Origin: Agelas oroides
Taxonomy: Eukaryota > Porifera > Demospongiae > Agelasida > Agelasidae
Assembly: GCA_949130485.1 (NCBI GenBank)
Contig: OX422185.1
Span: forward strand, 4,207,115 to 4,271,114
Direction: 5' to 3'
DNA: 64,000 nt
The notes under the pieces are model-generated. The model was not told the origin of the DNA, made no database searches, and saw only the letters and a program-made list of their open reading frames with translations. Of this stretch, positions 12,701 through 20,387 are shown piece after piece (the stretch's first letter is position 1; each line of letters begins with the position of its first letter). Position numbers and translations under genes: made by a program.

Positions 12701-13145
12701 ACAGAGAAAATACTATGTCAATTCTATAATCATAGCTATTAAAACCTGATAGATATTGAAAGATCAAAGTAATTAACCTACCAAGAATGTACTTCTGTTA
12801 ACTGTACAACAACCATCAAGGTAGCTTCTTGCTAACAACATTGTGTATTATTCTAACTCTTCAGATGTTCATTCCTTGGTGACTATTGTGGATGGTATTC
12901 ATGTCATAACAGCGCAGTGGTTTAACCTTGGATTGGCACTTAGACTGTCTTATAACAGACTGAGGCCAATTGAATCTAACTTCCCAAGAGATTCGCTCAG
13001 GTGTCTGACAGAAATTGTTCAAATATGGTTGCAGAGCAGTTCACATCCCAGTTGGAGGGGATTAGTTTTTGCACTGAGGTCACCATCAGTGAATAGAATT
13101 GACCTAGCCGATAGCATTGCTATGGATCATCCATCACATCAGTAA
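695..13145 (+). CDS. Ankyrin-ZU5-Death domain protein, 5'-partial, 16 exons
   Basis: Likely an intracellular adaptor: ankyrin repeats for partner binding, ZU5 plus UPA-like module, and a C-terminal Death domain for homotypic signalling contacts. Proposed exons: 695-793, 1067-1165, 1542-1640, 3012-3089, 3464-3518, 5500-5604, 6053-6133, 6263-6319, 6493-6533, 6591-6669, 10145-10197, 10504-10549, 11225-11772, 11844-11993, 12060-12243, 12559-12621, 12865-13145. (The 6053 exon is a duplicate of 5500; if only one of the two is used the count is 16, with both it is 17.) With all listed exons the coding length is 2115 nt, exactly 705 codons before the TAA. Each junction keeps phase and has an AG acceptor and GT donor, except a GC donor at 12622. 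The first coding exon and ATG are not visible, so the gene starts upstream of the window or in an unrecognised exon. Seen directly: exon borders and motifs. Known: the domain families. Inferred: that all exons form one transcript, since linker exons are short and could be mis-called. Confidence 0.8.
1067..1165 (+). CDS. Ankyrin repeat exon 2
   Basis: A 99-bp, phase-0 exon encoding MTPLHFSAE through QDDNG. Acceptor atcag, donor gtaatt. The consensus TPLH and the GADINI turn are intact. It is most like the exon at 57055 in the second gene. Confidence 0.85.
1542..1640 (+). CDS. Ankyrin repeat exon 3
   Basis: A 99-bp, phase-0 exon encoding RTPLHVAARKGRDYTV through KDKTG, with a strong gtaagt donor at 1641. 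It shares 24 of 33 residues with the exon at 57489 in the second gene, which points to common origin of the two ankyrin blocks. Confidence 0.87.
2023..2070 (+). pseudogene. Broken ankyrin exon with in-frame stop
   Basis: After a good pyrimidine tract and tatcag acceptor the sequence reads QTPLHVAVRKDCDHV and then TAG at 2068-2070. The rest of the repeat is not recognisable and there is no donor at the expected place. It is either a dead exon skipped in the mRNA or an alternative terminal exon giving a short ankyrin-only product. Confidence 0.7.
2262..2440. repeat. Fragment of a TA-flanked DNA element
   Basis: Starts TACTGTAGTGTCCCGC and continues into a tract of tacgcccc motifs. The same motif order (cgaaaatacgcccc, ccaaagttc, gtcttct) occurs at the left end of the element at 58430. 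No matching right end was found, so it is a partial copy. Confidence 0.5.
3012..3089 (+). CDS. Shortened closing ankyrin repeat exon
   Basis: A 78-bp, phase-0 exon encoding RTPMETAERGHMDIVHYL and a short tail ending NSD. It lacks the second half of a normal repeat. Similar shortened exons close the ankyrin blocks at 47863, 53146 and 58341. Here it is followed by the linker exons. Confidence 0.75.
3464..3518 (+). CDS. Linker exon after ankyrin repeats
   Basis: Acceptor cccatag, donor gtaatg, enters in phase 0 and leaves in phase 1. It encodes an acidic, Thr/Gln-rich stretch (EVHDISNQETGQTTEENT) with no known fold. The role is inferred only from frame continuity. Confidence 0.5.
3862..4848. 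mobile_element. Non-autonomous TIR DNA transposon (CAGTGGARCC family)
   Basis: Left end CAGTGGAGCCTCTCTAACA and right end, reversed, CAGTGGAACCCTCTTAAAAG; both continue into gacaccctt. About 990 bp with no transposase. It lies in the intron between exons 3464 and 5500. The related element at 41041 has the same termini and a TA target duplication, suggesting a Tc1/mariner/pogo-type mover. Confidence 0.65.
4057..4169. repeat. 21-bp tandem repeat, about 5 copies
   Basis: Units of gtgctttaaccaggtgtgaag, some with aactaggt or aactgggt variants, lie inside the TIR element at 3862-4848. Confidence 0.75.
5186..5237. repeat. 23-bp direct repeat, 2 copies
   Basis: The string ttgatagagtaatgatattca occurs twice in a row within the intron. 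Confidence 0.6.
5500..5604 (+). CDS. Linker exon, copy 1 of a duplicated exon
   Basis: A 105-bp exon, phase 1 to phase 1. Acceptor ctacctag, donor gtgtgt. Encodes a Lys/Glu-rich stretch containing GKEKDKQIPRKDVETVSEV. Its intron flanks and body match the exon at 6053, about 540 bp downstream. Confidence 0.6.
6053..6133 (+). CDS. Linker exon, copy 2 of a duplicated exon
   Basis: An 81-bp exon, phase 1 to phase 1, encoding DSGKEKDKHISRKIVETVSE. The acceptor used in copy 1 (ctacctag) is ctacctac here, so the best acceptor is an AG at 6051-6052. The pyrimidine tract before it is weak. Either or both copies could be used without a frame break. Confidence 0.5.
6263..6319 (+). CDS. Linker exon
   Basis: A 57-bp exon, phase 1 to phase 1, encoding IQSGESAVQTERKPNDEQ. 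Acceptor tattccag, donor gtgggt. No known domain. Confidence 0.5.
6493..6533 (+). CDS. Linker exon before coiled coil
   Basis: A 41-bp exon, phase 1 to phase 0, encoding GSNSSDTLSEQMKL. Acceptor actatag, donor gtaagt. The LSEQMKL end leads into the heptad region of the next exon. Confidence 0.5.
6591..6669 (+). CDS. Coiled-coil exon
   Basis: A 79-bp exon, phase 0 to phase 1, encoding MKIKSLEAEIEKLRRQLDHD. Leucine and isoleucine fall at heptad spacing, so a short coiled coil is likely and could drive oligomerisation. Acceptor gtccag, donor gtaagt. Confidence 0.65.
7659..7706. mobile_element. Miniature TAGCCTCG element, 48 bp
   Basis: Begins TAGCCTCGTATCCAGGC and ends GGGTACGAGGCTA, so it is almost only terminal repeats. 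Flanks ttggggga and ttggggag look like an imperfect target duplication. Same family as the elements at 21923, 23554, 25848 and 54515. Confidence 0.6.
8480..9170 (-). pseudogene. LINE reverse-transcriptase remnant (minus strand)
   Basis: On the minus strand, translated pieces in shifting frames follow the linker between endonuclease and reverse transcriptase of non-LTR retrotransposons. First comes RRAKQTGSLELMRKYKHF with KVVHVVMRNYLSNL, then LNNFFSSCFN, then a DCPSELL piece and EDEVQELLRILDASGP in a second frame. Stops and frameshifts break it, so it is a decayed fragment. The order and wording match the RT-proximal region of CR1/RTE-like LINEs from memory; the clade is not certain. Confidence 0.65.
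10145..10197 (+). CDS. Linker exon resembling start of the Death exon
   Basis: A 53-bp exon, phase 1 to phase 0, encoding EHSPRTVVDSVSDLPGT. Acceptor tttttcag, donor gtaagc. Its first codons and the intron before it (gctaacaatattgtg) resemble the start of the Death exon at 12865 (gctaacaacattgtg), indicating an internal duplication. Confidence 0.55.
10504..10549 (+). CDS. Acidic linker exon before ZU5
   Basis: A 46-bp exon, phase 0 to phase 1, encoding PPESHEVDDMDEHSK. Acceptor accatag, donor gtttaa (weak). It delivers the phase required by the ZU5 exon. Confidence 0.5.
11225..11772 (+). CDS. ZU5 domain exon
   Basis: A single 548-bp exon, phase 1 to phase 0, with acceptor ttttacag and donor gtatgt. 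The start DYLRGLNVIGEISVLITSKA leads to the ZU5 hallmarks LKLHIPQGALPAG, LTIKVGISGQF and SAVYWLHSEYQCEFSQPIIV. The last third (RYHAWVYYLWRDENQRKIHF, TKDLEAHAT) belongs to the region after ZU5. ZU5 domains occur in ankyrins, UNC5 and PIDD, where they pack on UPA and Death domains. Confidence 0.88.
11844..11993 (+). CDS. UPA-like region exon 1
   Basis: A 150-bp, phase-0 exon with acceptor attacag and donor gtgaga. It encodes VEQKYNDKGAIVG, ISLELPSKGV and GNGWKLLPLIYPE, alternating hydrophobic and polar residues as in beta strands. Its place between ZU5 and Death suggests a UPA-type domain, but sequence support from memory is moderate. Confidence 0.7.
12060..12243 (+). CDS. UPA-like region exon 2
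   Basis: A 184-bp exon, phase 0 to phase 1. It encodes ITKEWVDSFETGREIPSCQI, RAEWTKQG and NYFYIELDSISPD. Acceptor ttatgcag, donor gtggta. It continues the beta-rich module. Confidence 0.75.
12559..12621 (+). CDS. Linker exon with GC donor
   Basis: A 63-bp exon, phase 1 to phase 1, encoding ELDRDQRPNVQYKNVDDTRL. Acceptor cttcccag. The donor reads TTAG then gcaagt, a typical GC-AG donor. No GT donor nearby keeps frame with the Death exon. Confidence 0.6.
   Translation: MNWTVIKDQMSSIRMLMTLD
12865..13145 (+). CDS. Death domain terminal exon
   Basis: Final exon, entered in phase 1, ending with TAA at 13143-13145. It shows Death-domain spacing: WFNLGLALRLSYNRLRPIE for helices 1-2, CLTEIVQIWLQ for helix 3-4, PSWRGLVFALRSP before helix 5 and IDLADSI for helix 6. 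The Trp in IWLQ and PSW are the usual core residues. Terminal Death domains recruit other Death-fold adaptors. I saw no canonical AATAAA in the first 300 bp downstream. Confidence 0.88.
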
Positions 13146-13871
13146 CTGATTGTGTTGTATACAGACACCTTGTTACTCTTAATTTATACTATAACATTGA
13201 AATTAACACTAGATCTACAAAGAATGCAGCCAAATAATGTATGAAGCTTGATGTTGAACACAAGTACCTCAAAATGTGCCAAATACATAGTGGTCATATA
13301 TTGTATTCAGTTTAGATTTCCATTGCACATACAGGGTATGTAGAAATGAAAGATTGACTGGCTAAGAAAGTATTCCTATATAAAATTAAAACTATCTATC
13401 CATATACTAAGTGTTTGATCATGTTTGTGAACAACCTATAATAATTATAACAACAGCTCTATGTGCATGCGCCCTTGTTCTACCGATGTCACAGCACACA
13501 TGCAGCTGACAGCGGAGTTATCACACTCTGCTGTTAGTGTGACCCTGTTCCTAGGCTCTTCACCACAGCGTTGTGTGAAAAAAAAAACTGTTTGGAGTAT
13601 ATTTGTATCTTAGTGAGTTTTGTGTGGTTGGTTTTGTAGCTACCTTTCATTATTCTAATAGAAAGGTAGAAAATATAATCTGGCATCCACTAGATTAGAG
13701 TCATAAAACTTCCAGGAGCCTAATTTCTTCTGCTGGATTAGATCTACTGCTGTAATGGAAGCACATTTTTTTTTTTTTCAAGAAAAGCACTAGCCACGCA
13801 CGGAGGCTTCTTTGCCACAGGGAGTGTTGCCTGCAGTACGAAATTACCATAGGCTTTCCCAGAAGTGTAAT
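13146..13871. other. 3' flank of the Death-domain gene
   Basis: Contains the untranslated tail and no further gene that I can support. The stretch 13470-13600 (cacagcacacatg, ttcctaggctcttcaccaca) resembles 31150-31250. Confidence 0.45.
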
Positions 13872-14775
13872 ACAGTGTAACCCGGCCCACTTAACAGACA
13901 CCCCTCAACAGCAGACACCCACGATATAACGGACAATTCTGAAAGTCCCGACTGTCCTTCCATTCACTTCAATATACTTAAGCAACCCCTGAATAGCGGA
14001 CACCCCTCTGTATAATGGACGGTTTTCACGGTCCCAATTTTAAGCAAAAAAAATAGGCCTACTCAACGACCCTGATTTAGCTGACACTTGTCGACCTAGT
14101 CTCGTTCCCAGGCTCTTGTGCGTGGGCGGAGAAAAAGAGCCTGGTACACACTGTGTTGCGTATGCTCAGTTCCCTGGGCATTTGGAAATTTCCGTAAAAT
14201 CTGCTCTGTTACACTAACCTTCGCAAGGCATGCCGACTTCTCCCGTATTAAAGATGCCTGCCACTCATCACCCTCTGTGTGGATGATGACGAGGAAGCGA
14301 CAAAGGTATTCAGCTTTTCGCTTGCAGGAATTGTCCACGCGTTCATCCATAAATTCTACAGCACGTGACTGACGCAATTTTTCCCTTTGAAGTTCACCAA
14401 TCGCCTCGAACGAAGCAATGCAGACCGTTACCGTCAAATCAATGTTGTTTTTGACTTCAAAACCGCCCATATGTGTCCCACAGGGAGTATAACCAGGCAG
14501 TGCGGTCTTTCAGCAGGTAAACAGAAATTGACCGTAATTATAGTTACCAAGGGAACCAGGCGCATGCGCCAACAGTGTGTACCAGGCTCTCTTTCCTCCT
14601 CTCCCGCACAAAGAACCTGAGAACAAGGCTATAGCCTTCCCTGCCAGCTACAGCAAAATGAAAAGCACTGAAAACATAGCCAAGTTGTGCTCAACAGCCT
14701 GATTACACATACCACGCCTACCAGAAATGTACCTCACTATAAGGGACAAAATGTTGGTTTCCCAATTACCTATGT
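13872..14775. mobile_element. CAGTG-type TIR element with nested insertion
   Basis: Left part (cagtgtaacccggcccac, then repeated gcagacaccc / gcggacaccc motifs) and right part (ctataagggacaaaatgttgg) resemble the two ends of the element at 41041. An unrelated TAGTCTCG element (14097-14631) sits inside. The right end is only approximate. Confidence 0.45.
14097..14631. mobile_element. TAGYCTCG-family TIR element, 535 bp
   Basis: Left end TAGTCTCGTTCCCAGGCTCT and right end, reversed, TAGCCTTGTTCTCAGGTTCT. Both continue into a match of about 60 bp ending gagcctggtacacactgt. No transposase and no clear target duplication. Confidence 0.7.
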
Positions 14776-15190
14776 AGTGTCAATAGCATTGCTACTAAGC
14801 ATATCACCAACAGGACAGAAAGAGACTGACTGTCAATGTGTAACTTGCAGAAATCATGTGTGTTAGTCTAACTCCCAAGTTCTAGTGCAGTGGTAGGTGG
14901 TCTGGGAACAAGGCAACATGTGTGCATGTATAATGGTGTCTTATGTAACGGGCAATAGCTGCAGTGTGCATGGAAGAGTACAGCTTCAGTTATCAAAACA
15001 CTATGAACTTTTAGTTTTCTGGTGCTACCCACACCTGCCAGTTGAAGAGGTCTGCATAGCCCTTTGTTTGAACTGTTGAGCTCATTTTGGAGTAACATGC
15101 AGTCCTCATCCAAGCGATAAAACTCCAAATCAGCCGTTTTGCAGCTACTTTTACTCACACCTTCACCCACCTGCGAGTGCTAGATAAACA

Positions 15191-15343
15191 TATTTATAGC
15201 TCAATGAATCTGCTAAGTGACGTCAGAGTAAACCCACAAGTGTTAGGAACAAGCCAGGGTATATAAGGACAGCATTAGACTCACTCAACGAACTAGAATA
15301 TTGTTAGACAATTTTTGGAAGACCTGGTGTATAAACCAGGTCT
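15191..15343 (+). ncRNA. snRNA-like unit, copy 1 (promoter to 3' hairpin)
   Basis: In order: tatttatagctcaatgaat (15191), palindrome TGACGTCA (15218-15225), block AACCCACAAGTGTTAGGAAC (15231-15250), TATATAA (15260-15266), Sm-like AATTTTTGG (15310-15318), and a perfect hairpin AGACCTGGT / ACCAGGTCT (15320-15328 with 15335-15343). TATA to Sm distance is 50 bp, so an RNA starting about 30 bp after the TATA box would be short, near 55 nt. The layout resembles Sm-class snRNA genes (upstream element, TATA, Sm site, 3' stem). It could instead be a short repeat with a promoter. No expression evidence. Confidence 0.4.
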
Positions 15344-15564
15344 ATCGTCAAAGAGTTCCTGGAACTTGGTTGGCCAGCCCTTGAGGTAACCTTGAACCCA
15401 GGCTTTCTGTTCCGGATTTTGTCTCGCAGGTTTGAGGCTACCCTTGAGGTGGGTGGGCACCAGCTACATGTGATTCTATATACTATACTGAGGAATTACA
15501 TGGCATTACAATGCAATACTATGTCTTTCAATGCTCCCTCAACCTTGGCTGGCCAGCCCTTAGG

Positions 15565-15567
15565 TTT

Positions 15568-15590
<23 letters not shown>
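15565..15590. repeat. Poly-T run
   Basis: An uninterrupted T tract of about 25 bases. Confidence 0.8.
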
Positions 15591-15599
<9 letters not shown>

Positions 15600-16142
15600 T
15601 CTCTAAACGTTTTTATGCAGAAGCAAGGGCACAGTCAAAATAGCAACTCAATGCTAGTGATACAAGACTGACCTGGAAATAAGAAGATATGAGAAAAGTA
15701 CTGATAATTAAATAATACACGTGCACACAGAGCAAGTTAATAAACAGACATCATAGAGAGAATGATGGTAGCTGCAACAATGAGCGAGAAGATGCAGACA
15801 ACATGCAGATGATTCAATATGATGTATACTGGGGAATTACATTATGATACAATACTGAAGGTTACCAAAATACTTTCAGTGTTTTGCACAAGTCTCTTCA
15901 TCCTTGCTTGCATTGCTATTTCCTACTGGCGGCTGGCAAATGGCCATGTGCTAAGTATTGTATTGAAATCATGAGGAAACAAGTATCAATGAGTATCGGT
16001 ATCAGGTGGTGTCGTGTTGCCCGTCTCTAGTGACCATCTTTTGAGTGTAATACGTAGCTGATGAACTTCTGCCGCTGACCATGTCAGTCATTATTGAAAC
16101 ACGTACGTACTGTGAATAAGTGAACACTGTGATGGGTAATAC

Positions 16143-16471
16143 TAGCCTCGTACCCAGGCCGCGTGGGAGGAGAAATGAGTGAACACCGGGAAGGGTAATA
16201 CTAGCCTCGTACCCAGGCCGCGTGGGAGGAGAAATGAGTGAACACCGGGAAGGGTAATACTAGCCTCGTACCCAGGCCGCGTGGGAGGAGAAATGAGTGA
16301 ACACCGGGAAGGGTAATACTAGCCTCGTACCCAGGCCGCGTGGGAGGAGAAATGAGTGAACACCGGGAAGGGTAATACTAGCCTCGTACCCAGGCCGCGT
16401 GGGAGGAGAAATGAGTGAACACCGGGAAGGGTAATACTAGCCTCGTACCCAGGCCGCGTGGGAGGAGAAAT
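16143..16471. repeat. 59-bp tandem array built from a transposon end
   Basis: Six copies at an exact 59-bp spacing, starting at 16143, 16202, 16261, 16320, 16379 and 16438. The copies look identical. Each unit starts TAGCCTCGTACCCAGGCC, the terminal repeat of the 25163 element, and ends with its flank gggtaatac. A single unit also occurs at 25134-25193. Confidence 0.9.
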
Positions 16472-16484
16472 GTATGGTGGCCCA

Positions 16485-16760
16485 GTAGTGCACTCCGACG
16501 TCGCGTCCGTAGCGGGACCGCCCGTGTTCCGCATTTTGTCCGCACTATGTCCGCACTACTCCCGTAGTCTTTCCGCACCGTTTCCGCAGCATCTCCACAA
16601 TCTTTCCGCATTGTTCCCGCGGTATTTCCGCATTGTTACTACTTCGTAGCCTTTCCGCACCGTTTCCGCAGCATCTCCGGCGCAGTCTTTCCGCATTGTT
16701 CCCGCGGTGTCCCCGCACTGTTGCCGCAGTACTTCCGCAGTCTTCTTTTGGTCAGGAACT
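16485..16760. repeat. CpG-rich ttccgca tract
   Basis: Repeated gtctttccgc / gtttccgcag words. Reverse-complement relatives lie at 20815-20935 and 25025-25135; the last shares an extended stretch including gtagtgcactccgacgtcgc. Confidence 0.65.
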
Positions 16761-16779
16761 GCAGTATAGCTACACAACA

Positions 16780-18104
16780 GAGCGTTTCTCTTGTCTAGGC
16801 AGGTTCATTTGAGTGAGAATCCTGTGGCCGAGACTCTGAGCGACCAAAGAGTGATGTATTCAGCTATGGTAGTGTTTGCTTGGTATTTATGTATACTCAC
16901 TGGTTATTTCTTTCAAGCAAGTGATGGAAATTATATGCAGTCAACATGATGACTGCATGCATGACTATCAACTTTTATTCTTCGTTATTTCATACCATGC
17001 ATAATCACATGTATCAACTTTACATCCATCATACACAACTACTGTCCAGTTTGTTATACATCAATTAGTTGCCCCGAATGCTTCATATAAAAGCTTTTCA
17101 TGATCAGTTTATTTACCAGTATCATGCACGAACACAATTTTAAGACATGCATGTTTCAATGTGTGAATTTATAAGGACATGGACTTCAATGGAGGCATGT
17201 TCATTGAAATGGGGATGAATCAAAGGTGGAGTTGCTTTCTTCACCACTTGTACCTACACAGCATGTTCAGCAGCTCCTGCATATAGCATGGAAGACATGC
17301 AGTCATAAGATGCATGCATAAAATTAATGATGTCATCATGCCGGCACTCTTGGTTCAGCTAAATGGAAATGTATTGACACATGCACCCAGGCTATTATAG
17401 TACAAAAACAACTGCTTCTGTAGTGTGTGGATATGAATGCCAGACAATATCATAATGCCTATTCAACACTGTACGCAGAAAAATGATAGCCTCATCATGG
17501 CGTACGGTAGTACGCCATATGTAGGGATGACCCCGAAAATAAATGGCCGCCACATTAAAAGTGCACAAATAACACGCTCGAAATGTCTTCGTTAGATTAG
17601 TCAAAGGCCTGTATGAGCCATATCAGGCATTATCGAGTGTTTTCATGAGCAAAAAGACTGTTAAGTTTGCTGGAAAGTATCGCTAAGCACCAGACCGGCA
17701 AGTCGCCAAAACGGACAAATCGTCTATCTTCTGACTTTCTTTCTTCTTCTTCTTCTTCTTCTGCCTCTCACCGCGATAGCACGATAACGGCTGGAGCTTT
17801 TACAACGATTCAAACGCAAAACAACAGGATAAATCACTAGGTATTGCACCTGCCACTTATCGGTCTAAAAGAAAGAACTCAAACTTGTCGGCGATTCTCA
17901 GGTAATCTCACACTTACGCTAGCTGCTACACGCCATTTTGCTCGAATTAAATATTACTCATAATTACGTCACCAGGGTTCAACTGAGCACGTGGTTCAGT
18001 ACTTCGTAGAGAAGGTGAGACAGGAGAATTGAGCGTTGCAGTTTGCAAATCTGATTTCGTGGATCAGTTGACGTAGTTGTGCTGCACTTTACATCGAACG
18101 CAAT
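16780..18104. other. No gene seen
   Basis: A-T rich until about 17450, then richer in CpG up to the repeat-protein pseudogene. Only short open frames; I support none of them. Confidence 0.4.
17726..17762. repeat. (TTC)n microsatellite
   Basis: A run of ttc triplets, seven perfect in a row, with partial units on the left. Confidence 0.8.
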
Positions 18105-18549
18105 ATGCGTAATGTCCGCAAGAAACGAGCGAAGTACAAGCAGAACTACCTGCGAAACAAAGGGGAACTTGAAAAAGGCAAGCGTCCCGTAATAATTACT
18201 GGAAGGACCCGGAGAAACACAGGGCATCGCCCTCCCATGCCTGTTATTGGAAGGACCCTGAGACGAAAAGGGTGTCCTCCCATGCCTGTTATTGGAAGGA
18301 CCCTGAGACGAAAGGGCGTCCTCCCATACCCGTTATTGGGAGGACCCTGAGACCAAAAGGGCATCTTCCAGGGCATCCTCCCATACCCGCTATTGGGAGG
18401 ACCCTGAGAAAGGAAGGGCAGCTTCCCGCGTATCCTCCCATAGTAGTTATTGGAGGAACCCTGACAAAAAAAGGGCAGCAGCTCGTATGACTAATTTGAA
18501 GGCTGCAAAAGCCAAGCTCAAGTGGTATAGACGGTACTATGCTAGCTAG
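18105..18549 (+). pseudogene. Frameshifted YWxDPExKRAS repeat protein
   Basis: Starts MRNVRKKRAKYKQNYLRNKG. After a frame change near 18170 it reads NNYWKDPEKHRAS, then units of SHACYWKDPETKR. After a 1-bp loss near 18313 it reads SHTRYWEDPETKRASS, SHTRYWEDPEKGRAASR and SSYWRNPDKKRAAAR, ending in the basic tail KAAKAKLKWYRRYYAS and TAG (18547-18549). So two single-base lesions split a basic repeat protein of about 145 residues with units near 15 residues. Similar DPEKKRAASR arrays occur, from memory, in sponge and cnidarian proteins, some beside Helitron or PIF1 helicase domains. Function unknown. Confidence 0.7.
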
Positions 18550-19315
18550 TGTTTTAACCATCAAGTACTTCATATGACTTAGAACACTAGCTACTGATAT
18601 TCAATTTCAAGTTTTATTGTCAACTTTCACATTTCAAATTTGCTTGTTATAGTCATTTACATGCATATAGTACACATACAATGTTTACTGCGAGTTGATG
18701 GTAGCACTTTGGCTGGTGTCTTCTTAACATCCTCCTTTTGTGTTGTGCCTGAGTCTTCATATTCCTCCAACGAAGCAAGTGGCAGCCTATTGGTAGCTTG
18801 GTATACTCAAACTCTAGTAGCACCGAGTCAACAGTGCATGGCTTCATTCCAAACTTCTGCACTAGAGGTGGCCACAGAACTGGCGGTTGTTCAGCTCCAC
18901 AGACCCCTATGCGTTCGTTTCAAACCCATTTAGACTATAGCTACTCACCATCAAACAGTTCTGTAATGGGGTCTTACGACTCAATACTCTGGTGACAGTC
19001 TATGGAGAGTTTTTCGGTGAACCCATTAGTAGTCCACGTGAAATGAGCACAGGATTTATAAGCTTGCATGCAAAGCCTTATTAAACTCATCTGCTATTCA
19101 CTTGGTTTTTATGAGGCTTTGCTTGGACTGTACTTCTAAACCCCCCGAAGTTTGATGTTTGGATTGACGATTTCACTTCAAAGCGTTTGAATTTATGACA
19201 ATTCTTAGCTCTTTCTACTATCATACTGTACACACCATGCATCTTCCCCTCGGCCTACCCTCCCATGTCACTTCTCTCTTACCATTCCTAAACCAAAAAA
19301 AAAACAAAGCAAACA

Positions 19316-20387
19316 AGTCACAAAAAAGTTTTCTCAATGAAAACAAGCACATGTAGGGATGGAACCCTCAAAAACCAACCAAACAAGATAGGAACAACAC
19401 CACAATACTTTTACACCATTCCTACATCTTGTGCCATTTTGCCAACCACGTACACCACAAAACCCTTCAAATTTAAGTTTTTAGGGTTTGTGCTTTTAGT
19501 TTAGTTATAGTTAGTTTTTATTTAGAAAATACTTTTGGTTTAGTTTAGTTCTAGTTTCCCGGTTTTACAAAATTTTTAGTTAGTTATAGTTTCAACCACT
19601 GAAACTCTAAAACCCCTTACTAAAAGGTATTTAGTTACACTTATTGTTGAAAACAGGCTGTATTCTGTTTTAGTACAGTTACGGTTTCTTCTTGTACGTC
19701 CTTGGACGTTTTAGTTACAGCCCCCAAGTTAGCAAGAAATGTAAGTTGCACTTTTGGTTAACTAAATTTTAAAAAGGCCATACTAAAATACATTTAGTTA
19801 AAGTTATAGTTAACTAAAACAACACTGCACACCAGCTACACCCACAAACCAACAAACAACCTTTCTCCCTACAACTAGCTACCTACCCCACAAACCCTTC
19901 AAACACACCACCATGTCGTTAACTACGGACCGACCCAGTACTGCTCACACCACAGCCTTCACTTACAAGACAACCCTTACCTGCCATGCCCAGCAGCTAC
20001 AAAAGCCCACAACATACGCAACCCACTCCAACATGCCACACAGACTCAGCACTGATCTTGCACCCCACAGCTTGTACATATTAAACTAGCTAACCATGCC
20101 TGCCACACTCAACCGTAACAAAGTTACAGCCACCCACAACACAACGCACTCTCCATACACAACAACGTGCACTACACACCCAGTACTGCTCGTTCCATAG
20201 GCTTCCATGCCCAAGACAACCCTTCTGTGCACACAAGTAACAAACACAATGCATAGTCGGCAAAATGGCACAAGATGTAGGGATGGTGTAAAAGTATTGT
20301 GGTGTTGTTCCTATCTTGTTTGGTTGGTTTTTGAGGGTTCCATCCCTACATGTGCTTGTTTTCATTGAGAAAACTTTTTTGTGACTT
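19316..20387. mobile_element. TIR element with 131-bp inverted ends
   Basis: Left arm 19316-19446 (aagtcacaaaaaagttttct to tcttgtgccattttgcc) is repeated in reverse at 20256-20387 with few differences. The core is rich in tttagttatagtt words and has no recognised gene. No target duplication seen. Confidence 0.8.

Noticed and set aside
16143-16471. CRISPR-like array
   Set aside because: Copies are identical without variable spacers, the genome is eukaryotic, and the unit is a transposon end.
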